NCBI GenBank assembly: GCA_023253575.1
Contig: JALRGB010000812.1
Span: 1 to 9,248 of the forward strand
From: Verrucomicrobiales bacterium
GTDB taxonomy: Bacteria; Verrucomicrobiota; Verrucomicrobiia; Verrucomicrobiales; V1-33
Direction of reading: 5' to 3'
Length of the DNA: 9,248 nucleotides
The notes beneath the pieces are model-generated. The model was given only the letters and a program-made list of their open reading frames with translations. It did not search any database and was not told the origin of the DNA. The position numbers and the translations under genes are program-made. The stretch's first letter is position 1. Each line of letters opens with the position of its first letter. Below are positions 1 through 7,804 of the stretch, in pieces.

Positions 1-256
1 CAAGGGATGTCATCAACTGCTTCGATTCGATGCCGAACGGAGCGGTCACCCCGGCGCCATTCTCAATGACAATGTCAAATTCCGTCCACGCCTGCTGGGT
101 GAGAGCGGGACGGCGCACTTCGCTGGCCGCTTTGACCCGGCCTTCCGGCGAAATCGTGACTTGCACCAAGGCGGGATCGGCGGCGGCGGCCATCAACAAA
201 CAGGAGCGGGTCCAGACCAGCAGGATCAGTAGACATCGAAGAGCGGCGGCATTCAT
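1..256 (-). CDS. Secreted protein, probable second CehA/McbA-type metallohydrolase (partial, C-terminus outside window)
   Basis: Only the first 85 codons lie in the window and the frame is open to base 1. The ATG at 256-254 lies 14 bases after the stop of the upstream gene, so the two are very likely co-transcribed. The N-terminus looks like a signal peptide: a Leu-rich core at about residues 6-22, then an Ala run and probable cleavage near residue 26. Residues about 32-79 align without gaps to residues about 92-139 of the preceding metallohydrolase. Shared positions include a Gly in the first strand (EGR against DGS), a Trp (AW against GW), an N-G-x-G-x-T turn and a following ESx. About 10 of 48 positions are identical and many others conservative. 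I infer a paralogue of the same family, but the metal-binding region is not visible. The paralogue's N-terminal helical segment (its residues 35-85) is absent here. No Shine-Dalgarno sequence is seen before the ATG. Confidence 0.72.
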   Translation of the reverse strand, partial: MNAAALRCLLILLVWTRSCLLMAAAADPALVQVTISPEGRVKAASEVRRPALTQQAWTEFDIVIENGAGVTAPFGIESKQLMTSL

Positions 257-270
257 GAAGTAATGACAGG

Positions 271-2844
271 TTACTGTTCGGATTGCGCAAGGATCTGCCG
301 GTAGACGGCGCGGGCGTGATCATACGCGGCCTCAGCCTCGGCTCGTTCTGGCCCTTTATACGTTTTCTCTTTTGATTTCCAGCATTGCTCAAGCCCCGCC
401 ATCAGCCACTCGGCACTGTGGCGGCTGGCGCGGACCGGCTGGTCATGGATCAAGACCCGAATGGGATTACTGTGGACATGGGGAAAGACACGCACCGCCG
501 CCCAACTACTGCGCGTGAGGGCGGGCGCCTCAAAAGTCAATGGCATCAGCGCACCGTCCGCCTTGATCGGGCGAGTGGCAACCGGCAGGCCGTTGACGAT
601 GAGCTCCACGTTGACGGACGGAGCCCCATCATGGCGAACCGCCGCCTCCACTTGAAACGAACCGTCGTCGTGCCGCCTAAACTTCATGAGGTGGCCAGTG
701 CCGTCACTGACGTAACTGCGGCCGTCCCGCAATCCTTCGACCCACCGGTCGAAATCAAGCCGACCGTCCAACTGGACATAGACCCGCCCCAACCCGACCC
801 GCTCCCCGGAGAGGCACGGAAAGTCGGTCTCCCCACTGGCGACCACGGCAAATCCGCAATTCAGTGCGTGATACCACATATTCCACTCGGCCACGCGGTC
901 GGTATCCATGGTGGAAATAAAATCGACGGCTGGCACGTCGCGCCCTTCCGGTCCTGAAACTTGGTGCGTAATGTTCATCACGAACTCATTAGCGCCAATG
1001 CCATCGTAAGCGGGAAGGTCAAAATTGGGTAGACGGTGCGGGCCATCGACGCCCGGCGTGCGGCCGATGATGGTGGTCAGGCCGTTGCCGCTGTGTGCGG
1101 GACCGGTCACGGCGCCTTGGCGCTTGGCCCAGCGCAGCGTATTCAAGCCCAAGGTCGGCCAGTGGTTTTTTGAATCGCCGCCGGGCGGAATCTGCTCGGT
1201 TAGGCGCAGCAGGTTGAGATGACCGGATTCGTGTGAACCAAAGCCACTCACCTCGATGTCATATCGCAACAGATACGGATACCGGCTCAGAGCATCAGGA
1301 CGGCCTGTGAAAAATTGTTTTTGAAAATCAAAGCACGGCCCCCACGTCAGGCAGCATCCGACTTTGACATCTTCGCCCATAATGTGCCGCAGCATGTCGG
1401 CCGGCATAATGCCCTGACTGGGGCTTTCGTAGTGCAGACAGCCGGCGGCATGAATATGATGATCCCCGCTCCAGTAGCCCAGCGTCTCGGTATCAATCCA
1501 ACGCGCCACGCGATAGTCCAGCTTAACTGGTTCATTTCCAATCACGAGCGATTTGACTTCCGGAATACTCTCAGGGCCGTGCGTGCAGCGGACCGTGTAC
1601 TCGCCGCGCGGCAGATGAATTGTTTCCCCGGTTTCCCGGTAAATCTGCGTCTGAAAAAACATGTCCGGAGCCAGGCGCTTCGGCTGCGCTGGATAAATCC
1701 GCCCATACCCATCACGAATCTCAAATGACCCCATGCACGGCGTTCCGTCCGCATCCGTGACCGTGAATGTGACTTCGCTAGAGGGACGCACCTCCCACGC
1801 CAGCATCACCGGAGCCCAGACAGCTTGATCGCCGGAGACCCGCTCCAGATCGATCCAATCGATGCGCGTACGCCCAGGTCCGACATTGGGATCGATCCGC
1901 AGCCCGGCGAGTTCGCCATCCACCTGAAATTCCACTTCGTTTACCCCGTCGCGCCCGGCCGTGATCGGAGTACCCACCGAACGCGAGCCACTCGGCGCCG
2001 GATCGTCACGGGTCCACCAGAAAACCTGAGCCACCCCATCCTCGTCGCTGACACCCTGCCAACGCAGCCGAAGACGACCGCCGCGACCGCTGACCGATGA
2101 CGAGAAATACGGATCTTCGCCAGTCTGCGAAATCCATAAGGATCCGTCCCGCACCTCAAGAGAACACGCATGGGGCGCACCCCAGCCGTCCGCATCACGG
2201 TCAAATCGCCACTTTTTCAAAACCGGCGAGCCCCCGCCCGCGGCATCACTGATGCTCAACTCAAGACGTCCCGACAGGGAACCAGGACGAGAGCCATACA
2301 CTTGAATCAATCGATACTCGAGCCCCAGTCCGCTCAGCGACGGCGCCAGCGGCCGTCCAGAAAAAACCGAAAGCCCCATCCATCGATCATCCACTTCACT
2401 CGCTGGGCCATGCGGGATCGGACGCGCGTGAGGGCTCTCAAGCTTGAGCTGCCCGGTCAATCCACCCCCATTAATGACTTTTACCAATACCGTACGCCAT
2501 CCGTTTTCATCCAAAATCACCGGCTCCCCGCGCGGCCGGGCCGAAATCGAACCATCAGCCGCTACGACAATGGCCGCGATCGACAAGGCATCCAGCTCCG
2601 CCTGCACCCCGCGCGTGATGACCGCGTCGTCAGTTTCCTGCTGCAAAGCTTGTAAACGCTCAAGGCGCCCGGAGTCGATCGGCGCCCCTACACTCGCGAG
2701 CGCCTCGATCAGCCGTTCCGTCTGCAACAACAACGGCTGCGCCTCCACAGTCGGAGCCTGAGGCAACCCGCCGCCGCGTACGACCGAAACCGCCGCCATC
2801 AGCGGCCCCAACACGAGAAAAATGGTAAGAGGAATCGTCTTCAT
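271..2844 (-). CDS. Secreted CehA/McbA-type metallohydrolase (PHP-like) with inserted carbohydrate-binding-like module
   Basis: The 857-residue protein starts with a signal peptide (core at residues 4-22). A helical segment (35-85) and a beta domain (88-200) follow. Residues 207-336 form a lectin/CBM-like beta-sandwich with the marks WRFDRDADGW, DGSLW, DPYFSS, FWWT, LRIDP and IDWIDLE. A second beta domain spans 345-445. The PHP-like hydrolase domain begins at YWSGDHHIH (458-465), whose H463-x-H465 pair is the likely metal-binding motif. Other probable ligand or active-site blocks are HESGHLNLL (537-545), GPAHSGNG (581-588) and GETDFPC (671-677). The C-terminus (782-857) has an IRASR.SAEW-like block and a helical tail. 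CehA, the carbaryl hydrolase, gives this superfamily its name, but the natural substrate of secreted PVC members is not established. The gene starts 11 bases after the upstream stop, with a weak AAGG 8 bases before the ATG, and precedes a probable paralogue. Family assignment is firm; substrate is unknown. Confidence 0.88.
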   Translation of the reverse strand: MKTIPLTIFLVLGPLMAAVSVVRGGGLPQAPTVEAQPLLLQTERLIEALASVGAPIDSGRLERLQALQQETDDAVITRGVQAELDALSIAAIVVAADGSISARPRGEPVILDENGWRTVLVKVINGGGLTGQLKLESPHARPIPHGPASEVDDRWMGLSVFSGRPLAPSLSGLGLEYRLIQVYGSRPGSLSGRLELSISDAAGGGSPVLKKWRFDRDADGWGAPHACSLEVRDGSLWISQTGEDPYFSSSVSGRGGRLRLRWQGVSDEDGVAQVFWWTRDDPAPSGSRSVGTPITAGRDGVNEVEFQVDGELAGLRIDPNVGPGRTRIDWIDLERVSGDQAVWAPVMLAWEVRPSSEVTFTVTDADGTPCMGSFEIRDGYGRIYPAQPKRLAPDMFFQTQIYRETGETIHLPRGEYTVRCTHGPESIPEVKSLVIGNEPVKLDYRVARWIDTETLGYWSGDHHIHAAGCLHYESPSQGIMPADMLRHIMGEDVKVGCCLTWGPCFDFQKQFFTGRPDALSRYPYLLRYDIEVSGFGSHESGHLNLLRLTEQIPPGGDSKNHWPTLGLNTLRWAKRQGAVTGPAHSGNGLTTIIGRTPGVDGPHRLPNFDLPAYDGIGANEFVMNITHQVSGPEGRDVPAVDFISTMDTDRVAEWNMWYHALNCGFAVVASGETDFPCLSGERVGLGRVYVQLDGRLDFDRWVEGLRDGRSYVSDGTGHLMKFRRHDDGSFQVEAAVRHDGAPSVNVELIVNGLPVATRPIKADGALMPLTFEAPALTRSSWAAVRVFPHVHSNPIRVLIHDQPVRASRHSAEWLMAGLEQCWKSKEKTYKGPERAEAEAAYDHARAVYRQILAQSEQ
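1840..2226 (-). other. Region encoding a CBM/lectin-like beta-sandwich inserted in the metallohydrolase
   Basis: This stretch encodes residues 207-335 of the metallohydrolase. It reads as a self-contained jelly-roll-like domain: an opening W-x-FD-x-DADGW, a DG-x-L strand, a DPYFSS turn, an FWWT strand, a DG-x-N strand and a closing LRIDP then IDWIDLE. The same pattern occurs in secreted PVC proteins as a carbohydrate-binding-like module. It lies between two parts of the protein (ending near SISDAAGG and resuming near VRPSSEVTF) that, as I recall the family, are usually joined directly. The insertion is therefore an inference from memory of the family; the domain itself is read from the sequence. 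Binding to sugar is not shown. Confidence 0.6.
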
Positions 2845-2855
2845 AAAATGCGCCT

Positions 2856-5315
2856 TTAGGGAACGACACTCACCCTGAGGCGTTCGCCCGGGCTAGTAGA
2901 AAATTTCAATTCTTGGCCGTGCTGAATTTCGTGACGGCCCGAGTCATTCTGCAGCAGCACCGCCTGCCCCGCGGCCCATGGGTGCTGCAGTCGGCACGGG
3001 CGTCCGCGTTCGCTTTCGATGACGATCGAGCGCACTTCCCCGTCGTTTAATTCACTGGTAACCAAGAACGCGCCGGGAGCGCGGAGCCGGGCAAAACGAG
3101 CGGGTTTTTCTCGCGGCCAAGCCGGAAACACCCGCATCACTCCCTCATGCGATTGCAGAAGCATCTCGTTGATGGTCGAGGGAACGCCCGAGCAATTCTC
3201 GATGCCCCCGCCACCCGTGAAAATCATGAGATTGGGAAACGTATGCTCGGTAAGCTGCCGACGCAGACGAGCCAAGATATCATGAGGATCATGACCAACG
3301 CGCACAGCTCCAGGAAAGGTCATACTGAAGCCGTTAAAATGCCCGATCCACTCGCTGTCGGCCCACCCTCGAACATCATCCTGCAGAACCTTGAGCATCG
3401 CCGGGTCGGAATTAAAACCAATGACCGTCGACGGCCAGACCATGCCCATGAATTCGAGTCGCGTATTATTGCGCGTCGGACCAATCCGGTCAGCCGCCGG
3501 ACCGGCGTCGGCCCCGCGAAGCTGGCGCCGACCGTCGACATCCACCGTCGGAAAATCGCTCAGGCGGAGCAAAATTTCCTGCCAAGCGCCGCGGCGGTCG
3601 GCCTCGGTACCGAGCTCAATACTTGTTTCCACCAGGCCGCCGAAAAACGTGCGCAGCAGGCCGAGCGAAAGCGCGTTATTGCGGTCGCTCCCGCCATCAC
3701 CAACTTCTCCCGAAGCATCATTGTCAATGACATATCGACCGTTTTCGAGCCTCAAGTAACTTTCCCAAAAGGTGGCCACTTCCAAAAGAAATGGATACAC
3801 GCGCCGGATGTAGTCCACGTCCCAGGTGTGCCGGATGCGCATCAACATGTTGACCGCCGCAAAGACAGCATTGCTTTTCTGGCCGAGAAACATGCGGTTG
3901 CCCTCACCAGGAATACCGTGGCCCTTGGGCATAAATGACGTCTCAAGCGCCCGCGGGCCAATGCCCACGTCGTAATAGACACCCGGCACTTTCAGAAACT
4001 GCCGCGCATTCTGCTTCGCAATCGGAAGATACTCGAGAATGGGCGTGTCATACGGGTCGGCCAGCTCGACGTGATTGGAGGAAAAAACTCCCCACCACGG
4101 CGCCTGATGGTTGTAATTCAAATGATAGTCCGCCTGCCAAGACACGCCGTCGGCTGTGATCCAATTGCCATACAACGATGGAGGAAACCCCCGATTCCGG
4201 CTGCAGGAAGCCAACAAATAATGCGAACCATAATAAAATTGCTCGATCAACGGATCACCAATGTTGATGTACGACTTCGCCCAGAATTCGCGCCACCAGG
4301 AACGATGCGCCTCCTTGAGCGAAAGCAGGCGCTCGACGGAGAGCGCGGCCACGCGGCGGCGTGCCTCGTCCAGCGGCGCCGCTGATTCCTCGCTGGTCAC
4401 TAGGCTGGCGGCAATGAATACGCGATGCCCCGGCTGGAGCACGAGGCGATCGGCTGACCATCCATCGCCACGGCTCCAGGGCAGACCGGGCTGGCGATGC
4501 TGAAAAAAGCGCATGGCCACGGCCGCTTCGGTGGTGCGGGCGGATGGTTCTTGCTCCAGAGCGGCCGACTCGGTGGTGGAGACAAACCGGCGAACAGCCC
4601 AGCTACCATCAGGCAAGTTGCCGGTGGCCGTTTCCGCTTCATTTCCGGCAGCGGGCCAGAGTTTAACATCCACGCCCGTGAGAGCCGTGGGGGCGAACGG
4701 GTTGGTGTCTCCAGGATCCCCTTCCACGCTGAGTTCAATGACAACGATGTTTTCCGTGGCCGCCACCCATGAATGGAATTGAATCACAGTCCCGGGACGC
4801 GTAAACGGCGGCGGGTCTTCGATGCGATGCACCGTCTTGAGGGTGTGCACGACCTCGGCCGTATCCAGCCGCTGCTCTGCCTTGAATTCACCGCCATTGA
4901 GCGCCGGAATACTGATATCAATCCCCCCAATCGGCGCCGGATGAGCGTTCGGATACACGCTCTTCGTCTTCCAGAAATCGTTCTTCGATAAATAAAACCG
5001 ATGCGTCTCCGGACAGTCGACAGCCTTCGTTTCACGCATGGTCACTTTGGCTCCGCCCGCCTCCCCCAGCCCAAAGTACCGCAAACGCTCGACCACTCCG
5101 CCCACCGCCACCCCAATGTCCCCGTTGCCCAACAGCGGACCGTCCGGAACTTTTCGCGTCGGCATGACCACCGGAGGCCGGGAAAAAACAGCGGTGGACC
5201 GGGCTACCATGGCCAACGCCTGCCGACCGACCTCAGGGTCGTCAGGAAACGGAGAAGCCTGCCCGCGCGGCAAGCAACAAAAAATACATAATACGATAAG
5301 TGATCGATAAGACAT
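2856..5315 (-). CDS. Secreted GH95-like (alpha/alpha)6 glycoside hydrolase
   Basis: The 819-residue protein has a short signal peptide (core LIVLCIFCCL, likely cleavage after A20). The N-terminal beta domain carries the GNGDIGV block (63-69) that resembles the GNGRLG start of GH95 enzymes, and SKNDFW (110-115). The catalytic (alpha/alpha)6 barrel runs from about 340 to 735, with HLNYNHQAPWW (398-408), WDVDYIRRVYPFL (498-510), SGEVGDGG (535-542) and NEMLLQSHEG (716-725). The C-terminal beta domain holds a LRAPGAF block (744-750). In GH95 alpha-L-fucosidase AfcA the key residues are Asn421, Asn423, Glu566 and Asp766. N400 and N402 fit the Asn pair, E537 is a candidate acid, and E706 stands where Asp is expected. 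GH95 has fucosidase and galactosidase members, so specificity is open. The gene follows a 134-base spacer with a hairpin and is 11 bases upstream of the metallohydrolase. The start is preceded by a T-rich stretch, with no Shine-Dalgarno sequence. Confidence 0.8.
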   Translation of the reverse strand: MSYRSLIVLCIFCCLPRGQASPFPDDPEVGRQALAMVARSTAVFSRPPVVMPTRKVPDGPLLGNGDIGVAVGGVVERLRYFGLGEAGGAKVTMRETKAVDCPETHRFYLSKNDFWKTKSVYPNAHPAPIGGIDISIPALNGGEFKAEQRLDTAEVVHTLKTVHRIEDPPPFTRPGTVIQFHSWVAATENIVVIELSVEGDPGDTNPFAPTALTGVDVKLWPAAGNEAETATGNLPDGSWAVRRFVSTTESAALEQEPSARTTEAAVAMRFFQHRQPGLPWSRGDGWSADRLVLQPGHRVFIAASLVTSEESAAPLDEARRRVAALSVERLLSLKEAHRSWWREFWAKSYINIGDPLIEQFYYGSHYLLASCSRNRGFPPSLYGNWITADGVSWQADYHLNYNHQAPWWGVFSSNHVELADPYDTPILEYLPIAKQNARQFLKVPGVYYDVGIGPRALETSFMPKGHGIPGEGNRMFLGQKSNAVFAAVNMLMRIRHTWDVDYIRRVYPFLLEVATFWESYLRLENGRYVIDNDASGEVGDGGSDRNNALSLGLLRTFFGGLVETSIELGTEADRRGAWQEILLRLSDFPTVDVDGRRQLRGADAGPAADRIGPTRNNTRLEFMGMVWPSTVIGFNSDPAMLKVLQDDVRGWADSEWIGHFNGFSMTFPGAVRVGHDPHDILARLRRQLTEHTFPNLMIFTGGGGIENCSGVPSTINEMLLQSHEGVMRVFPAWPREKPARFARLRAPGAFLVTSELNDGEVRSIVIESERGRPCRLQHPWAAGQAVLLQNDSGRHEIQHGQELKFSTSPGERLRVSVVP

Positions 5316-5376
5316 AAAAAATAGGTAGACCGATGGCCCGATGGGCTCGAAAACAGATTGGCCAAAGCCGCAAAAC

Positions 5377-5410
5377 GGCCATGACCTCTGCCTACATCAG
5401 AGTCATGGCC
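5377..5410 (-). terminator. Imperfect inverted repeat, possible intrinsic terminator or attenuator between the esterase and GH95-like genes
   Basis: Read on the minus strand, GGCCATGACTCTG pairs with CAGAGGTCATGGCC around a 7-base loop (ATGTAGG). This gives 13 base pairs with a single bulged G. The 3' arm is followed by GTTTTG, a U-run of only four, so termination would be weak. On the plus strand no T-run follows, and no gene reads toward it. The hairpin starts 40 bases after the esterase stop and ends 61 bases before the GH95-like start, in the only long gap of the cluster. It may be a partial terminator that sets expression between the two halves, or an mRNA processing or stabilising hairpin. 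The pairing is read directly; the role is inferred. Confidence 0.6.
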
Positions 5411-5449
5411 AGCGAAAGTCCGGCCCCGGCCACAGCGCCCGCTTCTCCC

Positions 5450-7789
5450 TTATTGCGGAGGTTGCGGCCAGTTCAGGTGCTTGTGCAGAAAGTCGAATGT
5501 CCCGCGGCCATTGATGGTGTGGGGACCGTTAAAAACCTCGATTTCCGTACGGTCGCCGATTCCGAGTTTGACATACTGGCGGCGGGTTTTGGCAAACTCG
5601 TATGCGACCCATTCATCTGGAGCGACCCCGTCATCGTGACCGCGTTCCACCATGAAGGGACGCGGGATCATGAGCCAGCTGAGCTCTGCATAATTGAAGG
5701 TATTACCAAGGTTAAACTCGGGCATATCGTATTCACCACCATAGAGATAGCAATAACCTGACCGCCCGTTGACGTTTTTCCAAATCCATTCGTTGTAGTC
5801 AGCGGAACAGATGCTGAGGCAATACCGATCGATCAGTTGAGGAATGCGCATGGCCGTTTTGCCGCCATAACTGAGACCGTAAAAAGCGAGGCGCGAGGGA
5901 TCGACATACTCCTGAGCGGCCAGCCAGTCGAGAATGACCTCGTGTTGGCGCATGATGAATGACCAGAGAGTGAGGTTGAGCGGCTGGGCTTTGCGCAGCA
6001 CTTGGCGAAAGCGATTTTCTCCGATGTAGCAATTTTGCGGAGCGAAGGTGATGAACCCGCGTTCGGCGAGGCGGCAGGCGTAGGCATGATAAAACTCGCT
6101 ATCGATGGTTGGATCAGCGACATCACGTGGACGCCCTTCCAATCCATGTTGGCAGATCACAACGGGGCGTTGTTCGCCTGATTTGATGCCTTTGGGCAGG
6201 ACGAGGATGCCGTAGGCAAACACGTCGGGGTGCACATCGAGCACCACCTCGTAGCAAGTAAAGGCATCGGTCTCCGAGACCTTTCGCGTCCGCGGACTCG
6301 CTGGCAATGAAGCGGGAGGAATCGGGCCCACCACTTCCTGCAAAAGATGGTCGCGCTGCACTTGGGCGCTGGCCGCAAAAGTCGCTGCCGACGTGCGGTC
6401 CACCTTCTTCCAAAAATCACCGCGGGTATACTCCGACTCCCGCATCAGCCACTGGGTATCATCATAAATTTGCGCATACTGACGAGCCAGACGCGCCTTG
6501 TTGTCAGGCGGAGGATTCACCGGATCGACCGAAAACACGGGGGAGCCGGCCGAAGACGAAGGCAGCCCCAAAGCCTCGCCCAAAGAATCAATGGTCTCGT
6601 CGTTAAACACTTCATCCGGTCGGGCCGCCACTAATTTCCAGCGATCGACCCCTGGGACTCCCTGCAGCCATGCCCGGGCTGTCTCAAGCACACCTCGAGT
6701 GGTGGCGTCGTCCGGGCGGCGCAGTCGCCCAGGAGCCGCGCCATGCGATGACTGGCCAGGCTGCGGGTATTCCGCTTCAGGAAACTGGCCGTGTTCCCAG
6801 ATCAGCTGTCGCGGAGCAATGAGTCCCGCGATTTCACCGGCACCGAATTCCGAGGTCAGAGCCCAGACGTTCCGGTAGATCGGCTCGTCCTGCAAATTGG
6901 GATTCACTTGATAGCCACTGACTACCGTGACGTCGATCCGCCGATCCAGTGCTCCGGCAAAACACGCGACCAGCCCACCTTCGCCGTACCCGGCCACGGC
7001 CAGCGGCGTCCGGGCTGCGCCCGTTTGGCGGCGGGCGTCGAGCCAATCAACCGCTGCGAGAACTTTCTGAATTTCATACCCCTGAATGGTTCGCCCCATT
7101 TGATAGGAGGCACGCCAAAGCACCTCCCTCTGCGATTGTTTGATGGCCCGAACGCCGGGCACGCCGCTGTACGCATCCGATCGGTCAATCAAAAACGGAA
7201 TCAATACGCGACAACCGCGTTCAGCCAGACGCCGCGCAAATTGCTGGGTCGGCGGCAGCCCCGGCTGCAAACCGGCAATCTGCTCGGGCGTCCAATCACA
7301 ATCCGGAACCGCCACTACCGAAGCTCGGATCTCTCCGTCCGGTACGAGCATCAGCCCGTCCGCGTGCACCCCGCGAAAGACATTCCACGAGACCGCCTGA
7401 ATGCTGAAACCATGGCCGCGGCCAATCTCCGCAGGATTGCCCCGAACCTCACCCGTAACCACCGCCGAAACCTGAAGCTGCACCGGATCCCGGCGGTCAA
7501 CGACCCCCACTCTCATCGCAAGGCGCTGCCGATTCTCCTCCACCGATGCCACATAGGCCTCGGGAGAACTCAAATCTCGCTGCCAGTGACGGGCCCGGCT
7601 GGTGGGCGCCTCAGCCAGTACCCGGTCGAGATACGTGTCGATGCCACTGACCAGCTGCGCCGCCAGATCGCCCTCAAGAGTCAGGGGACGGGTTCCAGAT
7701 AATACTGACGGCGTGGTCTCCGCCGGCAGTGGAACCACCGTTAGGAACAACGAAAAAACGGCGAGCGCGTGGAATGGAAACATGATCAT
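5450..7789 (-). CDS. Secreted tandem alpha/beta-hydrolase protein (acetyl xylan esterase/dienelactone hydrolase-like), N-terminal domain degenerate
   Basis: The 779-residue protein has a signal peptide (core FHALAVFSLFLTVV, likely cleavage after A23) and two alpha/beta-hydrolase domains, at about 100-410 and 440-775. The copies share RLAERG (187-192 and 573-578) followed by a helix and a nucleophile-elbow strand. In the second copy the elbow is GLSYGG (638-643), giving S640 as nucleophile. D719 or D720 in GHDDGV and H757 in GPHTI complete a plausible triad, and CQHGLEG (546-552) fits the oxyanion loop. In the first copy the elbow reads GYGEGG (267-272), with Gly in place of Ser, so this domain is probably not catalytic. 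The fold resembles secreted esterases that deacylate polysaccharides, but the ester is unknown. The gene begins 15 bases after the upstream stop. ATG codons at 7789 and 7783 are both possible starts; neither has a Shine-Dalgarno sequence and I kept the longer. Confidence 0.85.
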   Translation of the reverse strand: MIMFPFHALAVFSLFLTVVPLPAETTPSVLSGTRPLTLEGDLAAQLVSGIDTYLDRVLAEAPTSRARHWQRDLSSPEAYVASVEENRQRLAMRVGVVDRRDPVQLQVSAVVTGEVRGNPAEIGRGHGFSIQAVSWNVFRGVHADGLMLVPDGEIRASVVAVPDCDWTPEQIAGLQPGLPPTQQFARRLAERGCRVLIPFLIDRSDAYSGVPGVRAIKQSQREVLWRASYQMGRTIQGYEIQKVLAAVDWLDARRQTGAARTPLAVAGYGEGGLVACFAGALDRRIDVTVVSGYQVNPNLQDEPIYRNVWALTSEFGAGEIAGLIAPRQLIWEHGQFPEAEYPQPGQSSHGAAPGRLRRPDDATTRGVLETARAWLQGVPGVDRWKLVAARPDEVFNDETIDSLGEALGLPSSSAGSPVFSVDPVNPPPDNKARLARQYAQIYDDTQWLMRESEYTRGDFWKKVDRTSAATFAASAQVQRDHLLQEVVGPIPPASLPASPRTRKVSETDAFTCYEVVLDVHPDVFAYGILVLPKGIKSGEQRPVVICQHGLEGRPRDVADPTIDSEFYHAYACRLAERGFITFAPQNCYIGENRFRQVLRKAQPLNLTLWSFIMRQHEVILDWLAAQEYVDPSRLAFYGLSYGGKTAMRIPQLIDRYCLSICSADYNEWIWKNVNGRSGYCYLYGGEYDMPEFNLGNTFNYAELSWLMIPRPFMVERGHDDGVAPDEWVAYEFAKTRRQYVKLGIGDRTEIEVFNGPHTINGRGTFDFLHKHLNWPQPPQ

Positions 7790-7804
7790 TTGTTGGGGTG
7801 TTAA

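Noticed and set aside
3147..3938. Open frame of 263 codons on the plus strand opposite the GH95-like gene
   Set aside because: Composition typical of an antisense shadow, no family resemblance, and it overlaps conserved catalytic segments of the real gene.
5256..5315. Possible lipoprotein signal at the start of the GH95-like protein (several Cys in the hydrophobic core)
   Set aside because: None of the Cys residues sits in a proper lipobox; a standard signal peptidase I site after GQA fits better.
5331..5346. Near-perfect tandem of CGATGGCC and CGATGGGC upstream of the GH95-like start, a possible operator
   Set aside because: Only two 8-base copies with one mismatch; too short to separate from chance in GC-rich DNA.
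5316..5376. Promoter for the GH95-like gene between the hairpin and its start
   Set aside because: T-rich stretches exist, but I could not find a -35/-10 pair with sensible spacing that would place the transcript start before the ATG.
6791..7702. Open frame of 303 codons on the plus strand opposite the esterase gene
   Set aside because: Antisense shadow with biased composition, no domain and no signal peptide; the opposite strand has a convincing two-domain hydrolase.
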